Source of the DNA: Temnothorax longispinosus
Lineage: Eukaryota; Arthropoda; Insecta; Hymenoptera; Formicidae
Assembly: GCF_030848805.1 (NCBI RefSeq)
Contig: NC_092367.1
Coordinates: 4,867,019 to 4,931,018 of the forward strand
DNA length: 64,000 nucleotides
Direction of reading: 5' to 3'
In this document: in pieces, positions 45,053 through 57,950 of the stretch
Layout of the letters: the number at the start of each line of letters is the position of its first letter
Numbering within the stretch: the first letter of the stretch is position 1
Made by a program: the position numbers and the translations under genes
Notes under the pieces: model-generated
Databases searched by the model: none
Seen by the model: the letters and a program-made list of their open reading frames with translations, nothing else
What the model was told of the DNA's origin: nothing

Positions 45053-46290
45053 ATATATGGCATGTTTGACCTTTCTCTCTCTTATTGCTGCATCTTGGAT
45101 ACGCGCATCTTGAGATACGCGATCTAAATATTTCTTGTTATAGATCGAGAGCTCAGACACTCAATATCCAATATATATATGGCTACAAGCTGTGCTACAA
45201 GCATCATGGATTAATGTAGATAGAGTTACCGACCTCAGCATGTGAGGTCCTCGAATGAATCCTCAAGTTACTACTGGACTTACTTGACCTATATGAAGTT
45301 ATATTTAATAAAAAATCCGCTTATCCGCCCGATAATCCTCGACTTACAAAGACGAGATTTTATTACTAAATGTCGCAATCAATTATTAGTTTACATACGG
45401 AATGATATGGTCGTCTTTTTATCGCTGCGTCACCTCTTGTTTGAGTGGTTTAATTAAAGAGATTGGCGATCAACTGCCAAAACCTTTGTATTGAAATGTG
45501 CTGATCATGAAATAGTTGTTTATACGTACATGTATTTACGAAGGATCAGAATAATGCTTTTTATATAAAATTACAAAAAATGGATGCAAGTAGAATTAAT
45601 TCGGCAGTCAACAAGTTTCTCATCACCTGCGAAATTAAATTTTCAATTTTGAACGTCAGGGATGATATGTATTTCAAAAGTTTCGAGTTCTAATTAATTC
45701 TTCGTGTAAATAACAATTTTAATTATTTTTCCGAAACAACAAAAGTTAAAAAGTTAGAGTTACAATTTCTCGAAAATTAAAATGCAAATAACTTTCTTCG
45801 TCATATATTTCTTATCAGTCTAAAATATACATGAGTTTTTAACCGTTCTCTCTTCTTTCTGCTACCTTCCGGTATTCCCCGTTATATAGCAGGAAAATTA
45901 ATATTTCTATAGAACGTGTAAAAATGATATCGACATTGCATATCAAAGACAAATATATGTAACATAAAAATTCAACCCGTCTGACAGAGATTCCATATGC
46001 GGTTTTAATTTTGCCGAGGAAATATTAGTTCTCCTCCCTCGAGAGAATTTTAAATTTAGTAAAAAAGCTGTCTTTTTTTATCAGATATTTGTACTATCCA
46101 GTTCATACGATGCCTTTGGAATTTTCATCGGTATAATATCGCATAGATCGCAGTCCACGTTGGTATTTTTGGTATACGATGCATATTATCTATATAATCC
46201 GCATAGTAATGTACGCAGTGACCCCGATGAAAGTGGGGTGTAGGATATACAGACGTAGGAGCAGGAGCATCCGCAGGGCGGGGACGGCCG
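45053..46290. other. Intergenic AT-rich region
   Basis: No coding exon supported on either strand. Open frames are short and lack splice context. It lies upstream of the cuticle gene promoter and may hold its enhancers. Confidence 0.5.
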
Positions 46291-46301
46291 GACTCGTTCG
46301 G

Positions 46302-46360
46302 TATAAAATCTACCGAAGTCCCGAAGCCGACGAAGCATGCAGTCTGCAGTCCACTGCAGT
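46302..46360 (+). promoter_or_regulatory. Core promoter of the cuticle protein gene: TATA box and CAGT initiators
   Basis: TATAAAA at 46302-46308 is followed by three TGCAGT initiator-like motifs with CAGT at 46340, 46347 and 46357. The insect initiator consensus is TCAGT-like. The first lies slightly farther from the TATA box than the usual 30 bases. Translation starts at 46408. A TATA box suits an inducible, stage-specific cuticle gene. Confidence 0.65.
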
Positions 46361-46407
46361 CGTTTGTCGTTTAACGAGTAACCGAGATACCAGCAGCGGT
46401 GATCGTC

Positions 46408-48836
46408 ATGTATTGCAAAGTAATACTCCACACATCTTGTTATTTAAGTATCGTTGTTTCGCTTATTATTCGCTTGAAAAGCTGCACTTGTACTGTTCGC
46501 AGCATGTTTATGCGTCAATTCTTATAAGCCGGTAATAATAATTTGAAACTTAACCTTGGTAAAGTTAAGAAGCTAATAAGAAACTAGTAAAAAAATTATT
46601 AACTTTCGCGTTTTTTACCTTTGCAAAAATACGTCTAAAATATTTGGTAATATTAATCAGTATGAAATCTTTTTACATTAGATTGTTGCAATTTTTACAG
46701 TGCCTGAATATTTATTCAGCTAGAGTGACTTCGATCGGAAAGATGCAATTAGCTTATTAATTAACGATAGAATGATTAATATATTTTGTCATCTGACATA
46801 TGGAAAAAAAAGACTGAAGGTCAGAGACGACGAATTATACTTCAAATTTTACTATGAACGATTCTGCCGGTTGAATTAATCGTCCATTAAATTAATCAGA
46901 GACAAAGTCATCTTTAATTATCATTTCATTTCTGATGCGCAGATTATCGGCTATTTTGCTGCCTTATTGGCTGTTGTCCGTGCCGGGATCGTTGGTCCGG
47001 GTGCAACTGCAGTAGCCGTCGCGCAACAGCCAGCAGCAACGATTATCAGAGCCGAAAACTACGATTCTCCTCGATATAGCTTTGGATATAGCGTGGCAGA
47101 TGGTCTCACTGGTGCGTCCCCGCAATATAATTCGTATCCCGCAGGGATGACTAATCCGCGCAATCATCTGGGCTTAGCAAACCCATTGGAACTCAACTCA
47201 ATACACTGCGATAACACTCCACGTACAATTTACACGTCATACACGCGCGTTTTTGTTTGACGATACAATAAATATCTGAGCAAGAGTGAAAACAAAATAC
47301 AACTTAATCTAAGAATAAGGAAAAAGATAAGAATAAGAACAAGAGTCGTATGATAGAGCGTTTGATATAGACAGGAGCAGAAAGCTCATTTTTTACTTAT
47401 ATTCCTTAATTGAAAAATATAATTTGGGAATATTATGAACCATTTTTAACTGTAATTGTTAGATGACTCAAACTGTGTAATTGTCAGATTGTTTATCTAA
47501 AATAAGAGTATACACTGTTAAATTCAGTAGTGTCAAATTATACTCCATTTGAGTTATTTTAAACGTCGTTGATTTAACTTACTAAACCAATAGAATTAAA
47601 ATAATAAATTTCGACACACATGGTGGTAGTTAAAAATAACAAAATGTTACTTAACTTAAGGCAATGTAGCTAGTTAAAAGATATTGACATTTACAAATAC
47701 TTTATTTGTTAAAAGTGATTAAAAATTAATAATTGTGACATTGAATGAAAATTGCTTGAATTTAAAAGTCGCAAACAATAGCAGCGTATAATCGAATCTT
47801 ATTTCGACGAGAAAGTGTCCGGGTTTAAGACTTCGTAATTAAGAGAGAAGTTAAGCCAAAACGACGTTTCCAAACGTTCCAAATTCGCAAGAGTGAATTC
47901 CTGTCGATATCTCTTAATTCAGCTATTTGTTGTATCCGTTCATCGGGTTTCCTTCATCGAATTAGAATTGGAGGAACTTTGCCGGGGAACTTAAATTAAA
48001 ACATCGGTCGGGACAATACGCGCTTTTCCGTGAGCGCGTAGCGCGGAACTTCGCTCTCGAGGTATTATAAACGCGTACTTACTCTCTGTTATACTTTTCA
48101 AGGCGACAACAAGGCGCAGGAAGAGACTCGCAACGGCGACGTAGTTCACGGAAGTTACAGCTTAATCGAGCCCGACGGTTCCCGGCGCGCCGTCTCCTAC
48201 GTGGCCGATCCTATCAACGGTTTTAACGCGGTCGTGCAGCGGGACCCCGGCATCACGGTTAGAACCGCCGCACCCCTCGCTGCAGCAGCGACAGTGCGCC
48301 CCGTGATCGCTGCAGCTGCACCAGCACCGGTTGCGGTCCGCCCGCAGGTTGGTAAATTGAGTTACTTTTTGAGCGCTTTTTCCCTTCGGTCCATTAGTCT
48401 CCGCGCGTGATAGAAAGACAGAAAGAGAGATCTATCGTGGGATTCTTTGCTCGATTTGAGGAGAGATTTGGAGGGCTCTCCTTCTCACCGAAAATTGTCA
48501 AAGAAAATGCGATACCGACGGGAGATCCTGTACACTAAATCGAGCGCTCGAGAGAGAAAAAGAAAAAAAGGAGAGAGAGGGAGTCGCTGCAAAATGCTCC
48601 TCCACGTTCCTGAAAATTCACGCACATTTATCATGCAGGCGATTGTCGTGGGTGCGCCCCTGCTGAGGCAGCCGTTCATCTCCGGATCCACGCTGGCCGC
48701 GTCGAACGTCGTCGCCGCGAATTCGGGACTGGTGGGTCTTGGACTGGGCCTGGGAGTCAGATCGGGATCCCTCTATGGCGCGCAGACCGTCGTCGCGAAC
48801 GGTTATGGCAGCGGCAGTGTCGTGAAAATTTACTAA
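46408..48836 (+). CDS. Cuticular protein with RR-2 chitin-binding domain
   Basis: Four coding exons: 46408-46419 (ATG, 12 nt), 46943-47111, 48103-48347 and 48639-48836 (TAA), making 207 residues. Donors are GTAATA, GTGCGT and GTTGGT; all junctions are in phase. The signal peptide MYCKIIGYFAALLAVVRA is split by intron 1, as is typical of CPR genes. The Rebers-Riddiford RR-2 domain starts at PRYSFGYSVADGLTGDNKAQ and continues with NGDVVHGSYSLIEPDGSRRA, YVADPINGFNAVVQRDP. It binds chitin, and RR-2 proteins usually go to hard cuticle. Low-complexity Ala/Val/Pro flanks and a Gly/Leu/Ser-rich C-terminus (GLVGLGLGLGV) fit the family. The third donor, GTTGGT, is weak; a nearby GTAAAT at 48352 gives the wrong phase. 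The subfamily member cannot be named. Confidence 0.93.
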
Positions 48837-49082
48837 GCAGCAACCAAGCAGCGGTGGTTCTGCCTCGATTGACGTTACTCGGCTTCCCTTCGCGAGACAC
48901 GGCCGGAAATAATCCCCGTTCGTCCTCCTGCGCATCACGATCTCCTCACGTATTTCGCGTCGCATAATCGTTTATGAAATATACAAGAAGATATATCTGA
49001 AAAATGTAGATTATATGTATACAGAGAAAATATCGTTTATTTATGCTGGAACGCAAGATACTTGGCACTTGAGCGTCTTCAA

Positions 49083-49088
49083 AATAAA
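49083..49088 (+). other. Polyadenylation signal AATAAA (cuticle gene)
   Basis: First canonical hexamer after the cuticle gene stop (48836), giving a 3' UTR of roughly 250-270 bases. Confidence 0.45.
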
Positions 49089-52000
49089 GTTCTTCGGTAG
49101 AGGTAAAGCGACCGTCTTCGGTTTTTATTGATGACCTGCTCGGAATTAAAGCGCAGAATAGAACAATCGAATTTACCGCTAACAATGCGACGTAAAAGTG
49201 TGGGACTTTGACGCGCAAACGTCGCGAGAAGAGCCGCGTCTCGAGTGATCGATGAATGACGGCTTGATGAGTCGAAATGGAGTTGACATCGACGAGAGAA
49301 TACGGGGAAGAGGGAAGGGGATCCGGCGGGAAGAGGGGGCTTAGGAGAAATCACCGTTAATGGCGCGACCAAAGGATTTCCGGGCGTTCCGCGGGGGCTT
49401 TTTACAAGCGCGCCCGGGGCATTCGCGCTCAGCCGAATCAAGATTCTCAGCTTTTCAACGGCAGACGCGCTGCTTAGTTGCTTTTTTCCGCCGCCATCCA
49501 TCTTTCGTCGTCGGTCTGCGCCCTCCGATGTCTGCCATCCTCCTAAGCCCAGTCCCGTCTGCCACGTTCCGCACACATTTCACCTAGTTAAACGATTATT
49601 TTTTTTTCTCCTCGACCAGCCGTCGTAACACGCCGGGCCACTCTAACGACTAAACGTTTGGCCTAATCTCCCTGCCGCAATCTGAGATCGGCGCAACGAT
49701 GATAAATTATTCAGTGAAAATCCTCGATAGCTTCACCAAGATCCAGTCTTTGAACATATATAACTTCTCGCGTTTAACGTCGCCAAGATAATCTTAATCA
49801 AACGAATTTTCTTCTTCATCGAGTTATTATCTTCACGTGTTAATTATTATCTTAAAATTTAACGGAGAAGTTTTAAAAAGTATTATGTGGACGTTTAAAG
49901 GGCTGAAGATGCGTCCCCGTCCTTTCCTCTCAGTGTCGCGCAGCCGAGCTCCTCAGGAGTTCGCGGAATCGTGTTCCACGAAAATGTAACGCCGTGTAAT
50001 ATATTCTATTGAAGGTGATAGAACTTGGGTTTATATTCTATCAGCGTGAATCCCGTCAATGTAATTTCCAATATCGCGCAATGCTATCCGACGAAGCTTA
50101 AACATGTACATGGTAATTTAGGCGTATAGTATAACGCAATACCATACCGCGATACGAAGGGTGCATCAAGCACGAAGTCATACACAAGTAAATATGTACC
50201 CTACTGATGTAGAAGCAGAACTAACAAGCAGTATCGATTAGTCTACCGGTCTTTATATATATCGCGACGTCTCGTCTTCGGTTCGAAATTAATTCCCTTA
50301 GACGCCTATTGAGGGGGGGGGGGGAGAGACGTTTATAACTCTAAAGTACGAGATCTTTCAATTTCATCGTATTTCATCCCGTTAATTAATGTATCGCAAT
50401 TAAATGTGGATATTGATTATTTTATTACGTCAATCTATCAGAATTGCTTGAGAATACGTGGTTCGCGCGGCTCGGTAGGGTAATATCGCGAGATTCGGAA
50501 CGATGAAATTTCATCCCCCGCGACGCAACAGTTCTTAACGTCGTGTGATTATCGCCCATCGAGGAGGAGTTGCGAGACCCAAAACTTGCCGGGAATCGGG
50601 AAGTTGTGGTAAATCCGGTACTCGGCGAAACCTGGAACTTCGGAGGAACCCCAAACATCTGGAAACATATATGTACTCCACCCCCACGGCGGAGAGAATC
50701 CGGGAAGTTGTAAACGGAAAACGTTCAAACGACGCTGTTGTAACCTGCTGTAAACGTGTAACGAAGGACATTTGTGCCATGAGAATTATTGCTTAAGTCG
50801 AGAGACCGACTTTTTCCTTGAAAATTCAAATAAGAAATCTTTTAATATTTCGAATAAAGTATCAAATAAATATACCATAATGGTACTTGCGAAATAAATG
50901 TTTAGATAACGGCGCGTTTCTTCGCGCCGCGGCCACTTCGAAAGATTTTCGCCGTGTGTCTGCCAGCAGCACCCGGCCGCCGAGGGTGTTTCCGCTTTGT
51001 CGACCGTGTGGCATATTCCCGCGGAGTCTTCCGGGGAAGAAAGTTCCGAGTTTCTCAAGTATTTCGTTTTCCGCGAAATCTCGGAGAGAACTTCTCTCTC
51101 TCTCCCTCTCTCTTTCGCGCGCGCGCGAACTTACGCTTATTATTCGTGCCGAGAGGCCGGCGAACGGTATACACAGACAACGAAAGTTTCAGCTTTGCTC
51201 AATTGTCTCTCCGCGTCTCTCAGCACTTCCGGCCGTAACTAATAAAGCCGCAAACGTACCTGATCTATAACTCGGCACGAGGGCGCGTATCCATTAAGAG
51301 AATAAAGAAAAGGGGAAACACGAGCGAGATAAGGGGGGGAGGGGGGCGACCGAGCGCGGATTGCGAGCGCCGGAGGGCAAAGGCGACGGCGCCGGCGGCT
51401 GGCTCGAATTTTAAAGGGTGGGAAGGATACAATATTTCAGAGTGGCGACAAGGAGCAAGCCTGCTCGCCACTGGCAAATTAATTAAATTCCTACAAGCTG
51501 CCTGGGTAAGTCTAAGGGGCGTTGGGGAGGGGGGGGAGAGGATGTACGAGGCAAGAGAGCGAGGGAGAGACGGTGGTCGGCGAAGCGCCGGCGAGGGTCC
51601 CCGTGTTCCGCCCGTGGGAATATTGTAATTAAGATATGCACTTCTACACCCTCCACTTTCCTCGTGGCTCGCCGCCCGCCCACGTGCGACCCCCCGCGGG
51701 GCCCCCCACGCCGCCGCCGTGCCGTGATTTACGCTTCGCAGGATGCGGCGTTGTCCGTCTCGACCGCGTCTAAATTGCATCCTATTATAGAGACGCGCCC
51801 CGCGCGTCGTTCCATTCTTCCGGCGTGCCGAATCTCTCTCTGTGAGTTATTATGCTATAATGGAATCCCAAATTCCGCGCGTGTTCCATTGAGGCCACGA
51901 GCCGTCCGCGACTTGCTCTGCGGAGAACGATTGGAGAACAAAGGGTGGGGGGGGGGAGAGGGGGAGTTTCGCGGTTTTCGCTGCGGCGCGGCGCGACCTT

Positions 52001-52396
52001 TTGGGATCAATCGACATACTTCGACAGCGTTTGACTCTGTGAATTCGATTTAATTGGATCAATAATTGTACGATATCGTAAAAGTATTTATTTACACATT
52101 TAAATTTATACACACGTAACATTTTACGAACGATCGACAGTCGTTCGCCACTTACTTCACATTCGTGTCGAAAAATTGGGGTCGCACTTCACGGCGCGCC
52201 GAAAAGTTTAACATGCCGCGGTTTTCCAATCACGACCCGTGCGACACCGATCAAAATTGACGGCTGCGATGACGGCTGCACCAGGCACGGGCCGCGCTGC
52301 GAGATGTGTGCTGTGGCATTGGTAACGCGAACGACCCGTCGTCATCATCCGACCCACGTCCCGCGTGCAACACGAGATTTCTTGGTGGCTACAACT
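49089..52396. other. CpG- and G-run-rich intergenic region
   Basis: Longer open frames here (minus 49079-49576, plus 50887-51270, minus 51265-51780) have biased, low-complexity translations and no domain, and follow from high GC. G-runs occur at 50313-50324, 51330-51346, 51525-51541 and 51944-51966. It may carry regulatory DNA for the flanking genes. No gene is supported. Confidence 0.5.
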
Positions 52397-54794
52397 ATGG
52401 AAAGCGTTTCCGCCATAATTTTGGGCTTGATCCTGATGTTACCGCTGCTCGTACAACTGCAGACGCTTGTCGTACGTGATCAAGATTAATTGATCGTAAA
52501 TTGCACCTACGAATTGTTTTCGTCTAAGGGCAGTAATGATTTATTGCGCCGCCGGGTATGTAGGTTAAATACCGGGGAAAACAAATCTCCCCCCCCCCTC
52601 CCCCCCCCCCGCTCGTGTGTGTAAAAGGACACGATGCATTAAAGGCGGGCAACTAATTGAAAAAAAGAAAGTGTGACACGCACACGTTCATTAATCATTT
52701 TGACCGTGTCTCCCGGTAATATCGAAGTTTAAAACGTAAGAGCGCGGTTCGCGCGCGCGCGCGCGCACACACTTTGTCATCTCGCCTCTCGAAATGCGTT
52801 TATTTGTCGCGCGTGCTTATCCCGATTTTGGAAATTTGCAGCTGCGGCATCCTCGGAAGTTACTCGAGGCGCTGCGATGCCGCTTGATGGAAAGCGCGGA
52901 CGACGCCCGACGTGGCAGGCGTAATCTGGTCCAGCACTATCCCAAGTTGCCGGATCTGTTAAACTCCAATTCCGAGTCCAGGATGCTGGTGTGCCCGACG
53001 CGGACCGTTCTCTCGTTACCCACCGTGCCGCGTGCCGTGCAGTCCGTCGACCGGCAGCAGCGGCCCGTTAGAAAAACGGTCCCGCTGGCGCAACACTCGT
53101 CGTCCTTCGTGGCGACGCGAATCGAGCTACCGGTGGTGGATATAACGTGCACCTACAACTCGTACCGTTACAAGACCGTCGAGGAGAGCCTGAGGGAGCG
53201 ATACGGCCCGGCGAATTACCCGCCGGGCGAGGTGGTGCTGAATTACATTCAATTAAACACGCCGGACTCGAGGACGAGACACGAGGATAGCGTCGGGGAC
53301 GATCTTCTGGATTTTTTCAACGGCAACCACACCGGCACGTACTCGTCGTCGGTGGCCACGAAGCTGGAGACGGAATACCTGAATCTCCTAGATCATTTCG
53401 TATTGAGGGAACGGGGGAGAGCTCTGACCGCGGGCAAGTTTACCGAGACGCCTTCGTTTGCGGATGAAAGAAATCTTGAACTGTCGTTTCGCGCCGGTAC
53501 ATGGAGCCAATCTACCCTGAGAAGTTCACTCGCTCAGGAAAGGGAATCCGGGTCGTCTGGCAATCAACGTCCCTCGAAAGGTACGAAATATGCGATCAAA
53601 GTCAGTGAACTCGTCGCCGCAATCAAGAGACAGTTCCCCGATTTATTTATTTATTTATTTCTGCCGACAGACAGCCACACACGTTTGCGTGCAAAATATC
53701 GGACTCCAGTTTCCTTAAAAGTTTCAATATTTCAATGCAAAGTGCGGAATGCACTTGCGATCGAATATTTAGGATTCGCGCTAAGACACGAGAGCCCTTA
53801 TCTTTACTTCACAGTTCGACGACCTGGTCTCCGCGATAACCCATTTCCGCGATAATAATCAAGCGCCGCCTATACACCGCGGTGTCCTTCCGAATATTGT
53901 TAACACGCGTCGGCGCTATTCCTCTTGCACCCGTCTTACATTCTCGTCATTACCGCGGCACGTCACGTCGTCGCCTGAATACTAATAGGCGGGCAGAATA
54001 CAGCAGCGCCCGGAGAGCCGGTGCATCTGGCTCGTCATTCGAGGAATCGTCATCGTCCTCGCTCTGAATAGGGATCGGTAATGGATAGGAGGGCCGGCTT
54101 CCGTAGGATAGCTCCCTAGGAATCGCGTCTATTTATTGATCGCCTCTCGGTGCATTGGAATATTCAATCCGTCTCTCAGGACTGCGATCCTGCGAGTACA
54201 CGGTGGCGCATCTCTTTCTGTCACCGACAACTTGGGCCATTTCTCTTCTTCCCCTCCCCTCCTCTCCCCTCCTTATTCCTCTTTCCCGTCCCTTCGCCGA
54301 ATAGATCTCGCTGAGACGACTTTATCCCCTACAATGGTAAGTAGCCTTCGATGTAGCATTACCTATTAATACCTTACTAATTGAATCGTTCGAAGTTTGT
54401 CTTAAATAGCTGCAGCAATCGTTAATGGCCCAACTTGACAGTTTAAAAATATATCCGTGCCAAATGATTTCGTGAGAAAAGGGATCCGTTTTCCTTCAAT
54501 AACGAACAGACATCAGAACCGAAATATCTACGCGGAATTATTTACGGAAAAGACAGATTAATTTGCAGTTGATGACATTTCGCAATACGGTTGTAATTTC
54601 CCTCCGTGATTCGATGGGCGTTCTAGTTCTCAGGTTTATCGCCCACGTGTTGTACTTAGGTAAGAGGATAATGATCGTGATCTGTCTAGGTATTGAATAC
54701 AGCCAAGGCGGCGGCGCAAATAGACGTCTCAGCAGCTTGCAGAGAGTGCTTAGGCGATAGTGCGAAGCGGTTCGATCGCGAGGATAGGCGGTAA
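52397..54794 (+). CDS. Predicted secreted protein of unknown family (four exons)
   Basis: I do not recognise this family. Exon 1, 52397-52471, encodes a clean signal peptide MESVSAIILGLILMLPLLVQ (donor GTACGT). Exon 2, 52842-53580, starts LRHPRKLLEALRCRLMESAD (acceptor TTTGCAG, donor GTACGA). Exon 3, 54305-54336, is a 32-nt microexon behind a very long pyrimidine tract. Exon 4, 54690-54794, encodes IDVSAACRECLGDSAKRFDR and ends in TAA. All phases agree (951 nt, 316 residues). It has a possible furin-like site RRGRRN near the start, five Cys after the signal, and an N-glycosylation site NHT. This suggests a processed extracellular ligand or matrix protein. Exons 1-2 are the best supported; exon 4 is the least certain. 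Confidence 0.5.
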
Positions 54795-55740
54795 TCCCAT
54801 CTGCGAATCTTGGCCAGCCGGGCAATCTGTCATGAAGTCGGGAGAAAACACACAGGAAAATGGTAAGTTTAGCGGGCGAAGGAGATAAAAATACAGCGGG
54901 GTCTCCGGTTGGGCTATTAGCTCTTAGTTTAAGCCGGAAATTTCGGACCGGAAGCTCCGGGGTACCGGCTGTAGGTGCGGCAGCCTCGTGAGAAAGAGCG
55001 TGGTCAGCGAAGGGCCAGCCGAACGTGAAACGTAAGAACGAGGTTCCGGAGACAGCGGGGGGAAGAAGGGAAGGGGGAGGATACGAGGAATAGAAAAGAG
55101 AGTTTATAGAAATTTATTCTCGAATGCTGTCGAACAAGCGAGGTTTGCATTAGCGCTCTCCGCGTTGAAATTCGATTAAAACGAAAGATTTTGATTGGGA
55201 AAACTTTCGAGGCGTTTTGGACCCAGACGAGGATTCTCCCGAATAATTTTCCGACGATGACTAAATTATCTGTTTCTGATACACTCTAATTAATAATTTA
55301 GATTCGCTCAGTTATGACAATAATATTCATCATATTTGGAGCAGTTTGAAAATAAAGAGAGTGGTTGTCGTTAATTTTGGAATATCAATTAAGATCGCGC
55401 TTCGTAACACTCTCGACGATTATCCAGAATTAAAAATATTAAAATATTCAATAAGTTCTCCGATGTTCTCGGCGAATGACAATATTATATGTATAAGTAC
55501 GGCGTCTTTTGTCAACAGAAATGTAATCGAACGAAACGCGGAGTAAGCAAGCATTCCCGAGTGCTCGGGTTCGACGGTAGAACGAGGTCTGATCGGATTT
55601 CTGGCAAAAAGGGAAAGGACTCGGGAAAACATGCAGCAGGCAACAATAGGATTCCGCGACAAGTCGATTTGTCGTAGAGTCAAGTTCGCCGACACGTCAT
55701 TTGTCGCCGTTACGTTCTTAACGCGCTCTCTCCCGCCTCC

Positions 55741-55785
<45 letters not shown>

Positions 55786-57950
55786 CGTTTCTCGGCGATG
55801 TCCACGTCGACATCCGAGTGATTCAATCGCTCCCGTAAGGGATTTTACCATGCAGGCGAAACGCGTTAATAATGCGAGGTAATTCGAAACTCCGTCGCAC
55901 ATTCGTATTCGGGTAAGATATTTCAAATACATTTCACGTTCCATAATACATGCATTTTCATCTTGCACATAATATTGCAAGATTATTGAGACATCTTTCT
56001 GTAAGACATCTTAAAGCGGAGTAAGGAAGGCTGTTTATTAGCTGCCTTTCTTAAGCTTGGACTACCGACGTATGGTTTTATTTTCTCGGCACATGGATTC
56101 TTAAGTCCACATATACACACGATTTACGATGATACAGTTATCGCAATGTCGATATTGAGTGTAAGTAAACGCTAAGTTGCAATGGAATAGGATGTAAAAT
56201 ATTACGTCATTCGTTTCCGCCGTCGTGTTCACTTTTATGATCGCAATTCGTTTTAGAAGAAAGAAAATTTTATAGTAATCTTTATACACGAAAACTTTTA
56301 TAGATTCAATTTGCAAAGAATAAATCTTTGAAAACTAAAGATGGAAATTTGAAGAAATTTATTATACTTGAAGATAGTAAGAATTTGTTTTGCTCTTTAC
56401 AATACGATATAATTAATTTATTATTATATTTAAGCAACGAGTATATAAGTAAACGCTTATATTAGTAAGGCTACTCAATTAATCTAATTTTTAATTAAAA
56501 GTGCCTCTAAGTCTGTATTATTTTGACCTCTTCATATGTCATGTTTTTTTTTATTTGCCATGTTTGATGCCGCGAAAAAAGAAAAAGTCTTCTTATATTT
56601 TTTATTATACTGTATTTACCGAGATTCTCGGTCGATGACATATTGAACAAGTGCGGCGGGTCAAACAGCGCGGCGGTGGCGTTGAGTGTGCGGAAAGATC
56701 GATGGCTTCTTTAGAATCGAAAGAGAAGTCTATTGCCGGAGAGTGGCGTCAAATTGACTACGTCCTAGTCCTGCCATTTATACGCGTCGCTAACCTTTCA
56801 GACATAAAATTGGCCCATAAAATGCGTTAAACGCGAGAAAAAGAAAGAGAGAGACAGTGTGTTTCCAGTTTACTTTATTAGTCTCGGCCACACGCTTCGC
56901 TGCGAAAGTAAAACGTCCCCTTTTTGCAATACATCGCAATGCACGGTGATTGTTCTAATCCGATAAATTCGCGATTCGCGAAACAAAGAAATATTTCAGC
57001 GGTGCATTACGGCGAGACGTAGAAATTGCTTCGTTAAAAAGGAAAATGATAGGTCTTTGACTTCCTCGTAGAGAGTCGAACGGAAATGTCAACGCGTGAC
57101 GTTCGAGTTGACTGCTTTTAGCTCCGGCATTTATATTCATCGGTAACTTTGATTGTGCGCCATAGGAATCGAGAATGGTCCCCGAAACGAAGCAAGACGG
57201 CAGTAAAACTCACAGGGACACTGAACGGGTAGGAAGAGGAGAAAGAGAGACAGGAGGGGCGACGGAAAGAAAGAGATAGAGAGACGAAAAGAGAGGGGAA
57301 GGGTAGACGGGTAGTGAAATAAGCAAATCCCATGGCGCTCCATCCCGCTCTGGCAGCGAGCCTGCCAGACTCTAGGGAGAGAGTGGGCCCCCTGTTATAC
57401 CGAAGCTTTTATTTCCCGAAGCATCGATCTCCATAAAGTTGCTGCCGCGAAATGAGTTCCTGCGGTCTTCTCCCGGAGTTGCACCCTAAAGCGCTTTGCA
57501 CCTGCAGAGATACCTAAAACAGCGTGCGCGCGCGTGTGTGTCTGTGCAGTTGCACTTAATTAAAGAATGCAGCTCAGTCGGGCACTTGGATGTCTAAATC
57601 GGGGCGCGTTCTTTATACAGAACACCGTTTCCGTATTTATACAGGATATCTGGAGTATCCGTATTTACATTCTCATTACCGTTGTTTATTAATTAAACTG
57701 ATAAATTTAAACATATTGCGGATATATTGTGAAGACGTTGTATCAATTCCAATTGAGCTGTTCCTGGAAGCGACTTTATTGAATTTGGCCTTAACGAGCT
57801 AAATTTTATTAAATTAAAGAGTTCTATTTGGATTAAATAAGCTCTTCACCACGGGTCATAAAACTATCATTATAGAATTAGATTATAATTTTATAGCGAC
57901 AGAAATGTAACGGAAATTCTCAAATTATCTATAAAGAATTATTATATAGA
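54795..57950. other. Non-coding region downstream of the secreted-protein gene
   Basis: Contains a CT dinucleotide run at about 55744-55779 and AT-rich stretches. An ATG at 54831 is followed by a good donor (ACAGGAAAATG then GTAAGT at 54863), so it could be a short upstream exon, but nothing downstream was matched to it. An AATAAA near 55351 may serve the preceding gene. Confidence 0.4.
55744..55779. repeat. (CT)n microsatellite
   Basis: Uninterrupted CT dinucleotides for about 36 bases. Confidence 0.9.

Noticed and set aside
46186..47167. Minus-strand open frames over the cuticle gene
   Set aside because: They are antisense shadows of the promoter and exon 2 of the RR-2 gene, and carry no recognisable protein.
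51265..51780. 171-codon minus-strand frame
   Set aside because: The sequence is GC-rich with G-runs. The translation is Arg/Pro/Ser-biased with no domain, and neighbouring frames are equally open.
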